Of a stretch of DNA of 64,000 nt, positions 60,114 through 64,000 are shown in pieces; position 1 is the stretch's first letter; every line of letters begins with the position of its first letter. Origin of the DNA: Candidatus Latescibacterota bacterium (lineage in GTDB: Bacteria > Krumholzibacteriota > Krumholzibacteriia > JACNKJ01); assembly GCA_020633725.1 (NCBI GenBank), contig JACKDC010000002.1, forward strand, positions 558,001-622,000, written 5' to 3'. Under the pieces are notes generated by a model. That model ran no database searches, had not been told where the DNA came from, and saw nothing but the letters and a program-made list of their open reading frames with translations. Made by a program: the position numbers and the translations under genes.

Positions 60114-61198
60114 GCGAAGCGCACACTGTAAATCGGCGGGAAGTGCGTTCCCAGGCACTGCCAGCTGTCGCCGCGATCCCCGCTGACGTAGAGATTGCCG
60201 CTGGTGCTGCCGAAGGCCAGCGTGCGGCCGCTGTCGTCGATGTCGAGGGCGTGCCTGAACACGATGTCGTAGCAGTGCTCCTGGGGCAGGCCCTTGCGGA
60301 GTGCGGTCCAGGTCTTGCCGCCGTCCTCGCTGCGGCTCACGCAGAGCGCGCCGCCCACGGCCACGCGGCACTCGTCGGCGATGGCGGGCACCACCCAGGC
60401 CGTGTCGCCGTCGGCAGGGTCCACGGCCACCGCGAAGCCGAAGTGCGCCGGGCCGCCCTCCTCGCTGACCTGGCTCCAGTTCGCGCCGCCGTCGCGGCTG
60501 CGGAAGATGCCGCAGTGGTTCTGCTGCCACAGCGCGTCGAAGTTCGAGGGGCAGCCCACCACGAGGTGCGGGTCGTGGCCCACGTCGACGTCCGGGTCGG
60601 GCAGGTAGCCGGCCTTCAGGCCCCTGTTGGCCGTGGTCCAGGTCACGCCGTCGTCGCGGCTCTCGAAGACGCCCGCGCAGCTCACGCCCACCAGCACGCG
60701 GCGGCTGTCGCGCGGATCGACCAGCACGGAGTGAATGCCGGCCTCGTCGCGGCCGCCGCCGAACCAGTTGTCGGGCCGCGAGGGATGTCGCCACAGGCTT
60801 TCCACGAGCTGCCAGCTGCCGCCACCGTCGTCGCTCCTGAACAACCCGCCGGGCTCGGTGCCGAGCCAGAGGCGCCCGGGCTGGTCGGCGGGCCCGGGCG
60901 TGATCACCCAGATCAGCCGCAGGCTGGCCGGCTTGCCGGGCTTCAGCTCCTCGCCCTCGGGGTAGACCGGCGCCGCGACCTCCGCCCAGGTGGCGCCGTC
61001 GTCGTCGCTGTGGACGAGCTTCTGCCCCCAGTGGCCGTGATCGAGGCTCGCCCACAGACGCCCGCTGCGGGGATCGCTCACCGCGTAGGGCACGGGAATG
61101 CCGAGTTGCGTGGCGGCGCGCGGTGTCCAGCCGCCGCCGGCCGCATCGAGAATGATGACGCCCTTGCGGGTCCCGAGGATCAGACGCGTCGCTGCCAT
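60107..61198 (-). CDS. BNR/Asp-box repeat (exo-alpha-sialidase-like) protein
   Basis: A 363-residue predicted cytoplasmic propeller with no signal peptide. Six Asp-box motifs are visible (SDDDGATW, SDDGGGSW, SRDDGVTW, SRDGGANW, SEDGGKTW, SGDRGDSW). The start is MAATRLILGTRKGVIILD. The sialidase catalytic residues are not evident, so the name sialidase would be misleading. It sits 30 bases after the MoaD-like gene on the same strand and converges on moeB. Its partnership with a sulfur carrier is a recurrent pairing as far as I recall. Function unknown. Confidence 0.85.
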   Translation of the reverse strand: MAATRLILGTRKGVIILDAAGGGWTPRAATQLGIPVPYAVSDPRSGRLWASLDHGHWGQKLVHSDDDGATWAEVAAPVYPEGEELKPGKPASLRLIWVITPGPADQPGRLWLGTEPGGLFRSDDGGGSWQLVESLWRHPSRPDNWFGGGRDEAGIHSVLVDPRDSRRVLVGVSCAGVFESRDDGVTWTTANRGLKAGYLPDPDVDVGHDPHLVVGCPSNFDALWQQNHCGIFRSRDGGANWSQVSEEGGPAHFGFAVAVDPADGDTAWVVPAIADECRVAVGGALCVSRSEDGGKTWTALRKGLPQEHCYDIVFRHALDIDDSGRTLAFGSTSGNLYVSGDRGDSWQCLGTHFPPIYSVRFAQ

Positions 61199-61228
61199 GG
61201 CGGCTCCCTGTCGCTGGACGTTGGCGGG

Positions 61229-61504
61229 CTAGCCCCCGGAGAGGGCCTGGAGGATGTGCACCCGGTCCCCGGGCGCGAGGGGGTCCGTGAGCGCGGCGCG
61301 ATCGCTGACCGGACGCGCGCCCACGAAGATGTTCACGTGCTGCCGGAGTGCCCCCTGATCGTCCACCAGATAGCCGCGCAGACCGGGATGCCGCGCGTCG
61401 AGCGCGACGAGCAGCGACGCCACGCTCGCGGCCTCGAGGACGAGACCGTTCTCGAGCGCCGGGAAGAAGCGCTTCAGGTGGCTGGTGAAGTGAAGCTCGG
61501 CCAT
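61229..61504 (-). CDS. MoaD/ThiS-family sulfur-carrier protein
   Basis: A 91-residue beta-grasp protein ending ALSGG, the Gly-Gly tail needed for adenylylation and thiocarboxylate formation. HVNIFVGARPVSD and LAPGDRVHILQALSGG match the family. Likely partner: the MoeB-rhodanese protein at 58962-60113. Which pathway it serves (molybdopterin, thiamin, Cys or another sulfur transfer) is not shown; no other moa or thi genes are nearby. Promoter TTGACA-17-TAGACT lies just upstream. Confidence 0.92.
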   Translation of the reverse strand: MAELHFTSHLKRFFPALENGLVLEAASVASLLVALDARHPGLRGYLVDDQGALRQHVNIFVGARPVSDRAALTDPLAPGDRVHILQALSGG

Positions 61505-61531
61505 GGCGACGTCCGCTGAGGGGGTGCGCGA

Positions 61532-61560
61532 AGTCTAGCGGGGGCGCTTGTCGCTGTCAA
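61532..61560 (-). promoter_or_regulatory. Predicted promoter of the moaD-like/BNR operon
   Basis: On the minus strand, TTGACA (61560-61555), 17-base spacer, TAGACT (61537-61532). Confidence 0.65.
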
Positions 61561-61583
61561 AGGCCCGTGGCCTCGGGTATAAT
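61555..61583 (+). promoter_or_regulatory. Predicted promoter of the FG-GAP gene
   Basis: TGTCAA (61555-61560), 17-base spacer, perfect TATAAT (61578-61583). The -35 hexamer is the same six base pairs used on the opposite strand by the moaD-like promoter. Confidence 0.55.
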
Positions 61584-61622
61584 GGACCTGGAAATCCGCA
61601 CGCCGCCGCCACGGAGGTTCCC

Positions 61623-63326
61623 ATGCGCGCACTGCTCGCCGTCATCCTGCTCGCCATTCCCCTGGCCGCGGCCGCCGTCATGCCCCTGGAGCAGACGCCG
61701 GCCTGGACCAGCACTCCCTCGGGTCACGTCGCCACCGGCGGCGGCTGGGCCGACCTCGACGGCGACGGCTACCTCGACTTCGTCGCCGCCAACGGCAACG
61801 ACATCTCGCGGCAGTCGGTGGTGGTCTACCGGAACGACGGCTTCGGCGGCCTTCCACCTACGCCCAGCTGGTCCAGCAGCGACGTGGACTACCACGGCCA
61901 CCTCGACCTCGGCGACGTCAACGGCGACGGCTTCACGGACGTGGTGGTGGGCGTCTACCTTGGGCCGGCGGGCTTCGGCAACCCCGGCGGCGCGAAGCTC
62001 TACTACGGCGCGCCCGGCTCGGGCTTCTTTTCCAGCGATCCCGTCTGGGAGCCCGCCGGCAGCTTCTACTGCTTCAGCGTGGCGCTCGGCGACGTGGACG
62101 GCGACGGCGACCTCGACCTCGCCTGCACCAGCGGCGAGTCCTACGACCAGCACCCCGAGCGGCAGCGCGTGTTCCTGAACAACGGCGGCACCTTCTCGGC
62201 GACGCCCGACTGGCAGAGCGACGACGTGGGCTACGCGCTGGACGTCACCTGGGCGGACATCGATCTCGACGGCGATCTCGACCTGATCTACAGCGGCGAG
62301 ATCAGCCCGAATCGCGTCTACCTGAATCACCAGACCGAGGGCGGTGGACTGTCGACCACGGCCGACTGGACCAGCGCCGACGGCGCGAGCTACGGCAACA
62401 CCTGCGCCCCCGGCGACTGGGATGGCGACGGCTACCTCGATCTCGCCGTGGCCGACAACAACCAGCTCGGCGGGGCCGGCCGCTTCAAGGTCTACGCCAA
62501 CGCGCTGGGCACGCTGGCGGGCACGCCCGCCTGGACCAGCGCCACCGGCGGCTACGGCTCGAACGTGAGCTGGGTCGACCTCGACCTCGACGGCGACCCC
62601 GATCTCTCCACCGGCCGCTGGTGGGGCGCAGTGACGCTCTACGAGAACGGCGGCGGCGGGCTGAGCGCGAACCCCGTGTGGACGAGCAGCACGAGCAGCG
62701 TGATCGAGAACCTGTTCTGGGGCGACGTCGACAACGACGGCCTGCGCAGCGACGGCCTTACCCTGGCCACCGGCGACGGCGCGCGCACGATCGTGCAGCT
62801 CGCCGCCGCGCCCATCCGCGACGTGCTGCAGGTCACCGTCGACGGCACGCCGCTGGCCCCGTCACAGTTCGTGCAGCACCGCGGCGGCGGCTGGGTGGCG
62901 CTGGCCTCGCCGCCGGCGCCCGGCGCCGCGATCGCCGTGAGCTTCCGCTACTCGCAGGATCTCGACCTCGGCTGCACCAACTGGGACAGCACGAAGGGCA
63001 ACTACGTCTTCCTCAACACGGGCACGCTCGTGGCCGCGCCCGAGGACACGCCGCTCGGCTTCAGCCTCACGGCGCTGCCCAACCCGCTGCGTCTGCGGAC
63101 GGTCTTCCGCTACCGCGGCGAGGGAGCGTCCGCGGCGGCGCTGGACGTCTACGATCTGCAGGGACGGCGCGTGCGGCAGCTCCACGCGGGCGCGCTGGCC
63201 GGCGGCCTGCGCAGCTGGGAGTGGGACGCGAAGGACGGCGGCGGCCGCCGCGTTGCGGCGGGCGTCTACTTCGCGCGCTTCGTAGCCGACGGGCGCCAGG
63301 CGAGCGTGAAGCTGATCCTGCTCTAG
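61623..63326 (+). CDS. Secreted FG-GAP/VCBS repeat protein with sorting-tail domain
   Basis: A 567-residue exported protein; signal peptide about 1-18. About seven FG-GAP/VCBS-like repeats carry calcium-loop patterns (DLDGDGYLDFVAANG, DVNGDGFTDVVVGVY, DVDGDGDLDLACTSG, DIDLDGDLDLIYSG, DWDGDGYLDLAVADN, DLDLDGDPDLSTGRW). This is an integrin-alpha-like propeller. A strand domain follows (DVLQVTVDGTPLAPSQF), then a degenerate tail with LPNPLRLRTVFRY ending KLILL. GGAGGT precedes ATG 61623. Surface or secreted; ligand unknown. Confidence 0.88.
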   Translation: MRALLAVILLAIPLAAAAVMPLEQTPAWTSTPSGHVATGGGWADLDGDGYLDFVAANGNDISRQSVVVYRNDGFGGLPPTPSWSSSDVDYHGHLDLGDVNGDGFTDVVVGVYLGPAGFGNPGGAKLYYGAPGSGFFSSDPVWEPAGSFYCFSVALGDVDGDGDLDLACTSGESYDQHPERQRVFLNNGGTFSATPDWQSDDVGYALDVTWADIDLDGDLDLIYSGEISPNRVYLNHQTEGGGLSTTADWTSADGASYGNTCAPGDWDGDGYLDLAVADNNQLGGAGRFKVYANALGTLAGTPAWTSATGGYGSNVSWVDLDLDGDPDLSTGRWWGAVTLYENGGGGLSANPVWTSSTSSVIENLFWGDVDNDGLRSDGLTLATGDGARTIVQLAAAPIRDVLQVTVDGTPLAPSQFVQHRGGGWVALASPPAPGAAIAVSFRYSQDLDLGCTNWDSTKGNYVFLNTGTLVAAPEDTPLGFSLTALPNPLRLRTVFRYRGEGASAAALDVYDLQGRRVRQLHAGALAGGLRSWEWDAKDGGGRRVAAGVYFARFVADGRQASVKLILL

Positions 63327-63365
63327 TCGGGCTCGTCTCTCCACAGCACATTTCCGAGTCATTTG

Positions 63366-63383
63366 GTGGGAATTATTTCCCAC
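63366..63383. promoter_or_regulatory. BlaI-type operator, box 1
   Basis: GTGGGAA-TTAT-TTCCCAC, a perfect 7-4-7 inverted repeat just upstream of the -35 box. Confidence 0.6.
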
Positions 63384-63390
63384 TTTTGCC

Positions 63391-63419
63391 TTGCACATCA
63401 CTTTTCCGCATGGTAAAAT
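63391..63419 (+). promoter_or_regulatory. Predicted promoter of the blaI-like operon
   Basis: TTGCAC (63391-63396), 17-base spacer ending TGG, TAAAAT (63414-63419). The leader to ATG 63472 is about 45 bases. Confidence 0.65.
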
Positions 63420-63425
63420 TTTCCC
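63412..63425. promoter_or_regulatory. BlaI-type operator, box 2
   Basis: GGTAAAATTTTCCC agrees at 10 of 14 positions with the core of box 1 (63368-63381) and covers the -10 box. The pair suggests autorepression by the downstream BlaI-like protein. Confidence 0.55.
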
Positions 63426-63471
63426 AGTTAGCAGGTGGGCGCTTAACTGTCCTGAAGGCAGGTGCTTGAAG

Positions 63472-63846
63472 ATGATCGGACTAAGTCGACGCGAGCGTCA
63501 GATCATGGATGTTTGCTTCATGCTCGGCCATGCGACCGCTGCAGAGATTCGAGACAACCTGCCGGAGCCAGTGAGCGAAGATTCGGTCCGTAAGCTGATC
63601 CGGATTCTCGAGCACAAGGGGCATCTTAGCCACAAGCGCGTGGGGCGAAGTCACGTCTACCGGCCTCGCATCAGTGCGGAAGACGCGGAAAGACAGGCGA
63701 TGCGCCATGTCCTGAAGACATTCTTCCGAGACTCCGCAAGCAAGGCAGTTTCGACCCTGCTTGACGTAGCCGACTCGGACCTGAATCCCCAGGAGATCGA
63801 CGAGATTCAGGCACGAATCGAGGAAGCTCGCAGGAGAGGGCGGTAG
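63472..63846 (+). CDS. BlaI/MecI/CopY-family repressor
   Basis: A 124-residue winged-helix repressor. Family marks: LSRRERQIMDVCFMLGHATAAEI, SEDSVRKLIRILEHKGHLSHKRVGR (recognition helix and wing), VYRPRISAEDAERQAM, then a C-terminal dimerisation helix. In known systems a BlaR1/MecR1 membrane protease cleaves BlaI in response to a signal, relieving repression; the next gene looks like such a protease. ATG 63472 is chosen as the start of the HTH domain. Base composition is clearly lower in GC than the neighbours, a hint of transfer. Confidence 0.92.
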   Translation: MIGLSRRERQIMDVCFMLGHATAAEIRDNLPEPVSEDSVRKLIRILEHKGHLSHKRVGRSHVYRPRISAEDAERQAMRHVLKTFFRDSASKAVSTLLDVADSDLNPQEIDEIQARIEEARRRGR

Positions 63847-63848
63847 CC

Positions 63849-64000
63849 ATGGACGGGAGCTTGCTTCAATACATCCTGGGACTTGTTGTGGGGAGTACCG
63901 GCCTGCTCCTGATGCTCGCCGCGACGCCTGCAGTGATGCGGCGGGCATCAGCTGCGCAGCGGCACCAGGTCCTCCTCGGGGGCTTTCTCGTCCTTGCGGT
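63849..64000 (+). CDS. M56/BlaR1-like membrane protein (5' end only)
   Basis: Only 50 residues lie in the window. ATG 63849 follows the repressor stop by 2 bases. The reading MDGSLLQYILGLVVGSTGLL, then LMLAATPAVMRR and AAQRHQVLLGGFLVLA, fits the first two helices of M56-family BlaR1/MecR1 signal-transducing metalloproteases. The HExxH motif would be beyond the window edge. Placement after a BlaI gene supports the call. Confidence 0.7.
   Translation, partial: MDGSLLQYILGLVVGSTGLLLMLAATPAVMRRASAAQRHQVLLGGFLVLA

Overview
This 64 kb window is very GC-rich (roughly 70 percent, judged by eye) and carries tightly packed bacterial chromosomal genes. I count 53 protein genes, including partial ones at both ends. 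I see no rRNA, tRNA, CRISPR array, insertion sequence or prophage, and no gap between genes exceeds about 270 bases. Eight secreted proteins end in a C-terminal domain of the YPNPFNP type (FlgD-Ig or Por-secretion-like). Together with the GC content, the many small cytochrome-like proteins, a tricorn homolog and DUF1028, this points to an uncultured FCB-group lineage such as Candidatus Eisenbacteria, Krumholzibacteriota or Latescibacterota. The taxon is an inference.

Layout. Bases 1-6363 hold 4-hydroxyphenylpyruvate dioxygenase (partial), a CBS-domain protein, a three-gene proton-translocating transhydrogenase (pntAA-pntAB-pntB) and an RCK-type potassium channel. Bases 6472-9094 are a four-gene cassette: haem-motif barrel-like protein, YceI, haem-motif lipoprotein, ICMT-like methyltransferase. 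Bases 9097-11538 (minus) are a thiol-redox operon (arsR, triple-thioredoxin-fold protein, OsmC, TlpA) with a clear promoter and operator. Bases 11702-17265 hold an asparagine-synthase-like protein, a hexapeptide acyltransferase and a tricorn-like protease. Bases 17332-19636 hold a LysR regulator divergent from inositol-phosphate synthase. Bases 19837-26887 hold an RCC1-repeat secreted protein and three haem proteins, one a propeller/MauG-like fusion. Bases 26971-34207 hold two ECF sigma/anti-sigma pairs with paralogous anti-sigma factors, a divergent secreted TPR-CHAT protease and a small lipoprotein.

The most notable gene is at 34337-35428. It is a DUF1573/Ig-like exported protein whose frame is interrupted once by TGA, exactly where the family has the first Cys of its CxC motif. 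Seventeen bases after the TGA begins the GGUC apical loop of an 8-bp hairpin that looks like a bacterial SECIS element. I annotate it as a candidate selenoprotein with Sec68.

The remainder (35632-64000) alternates secreted tail-domain proteins (repeat protein, M14 carboxypeptidase, two unknowns, M1 aminopeptidase, FG-GAP protein) with housekeeping genes: HU, cupredoxin, malonyl-CoA decarboxylase, bacterioferritin, MsrB, an unknown HTH protein, DUF1028, a VUT transporter, an aldo/keto reductase, a cystathionine beta-synthase plus gamma-synthase/lyase pair, a GT-C membrane protein, and a MoeB-rhodanese/BNR/MoaD sulfur-carrier cluster. It ends with a BlaI repressor and the start of an M56/BlaR1-like gene.

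Promoters of the TTGnnn-17/18-TAnnnT type are easy to read here. Several divergent pairs carry palindromes suggesting local regulators.
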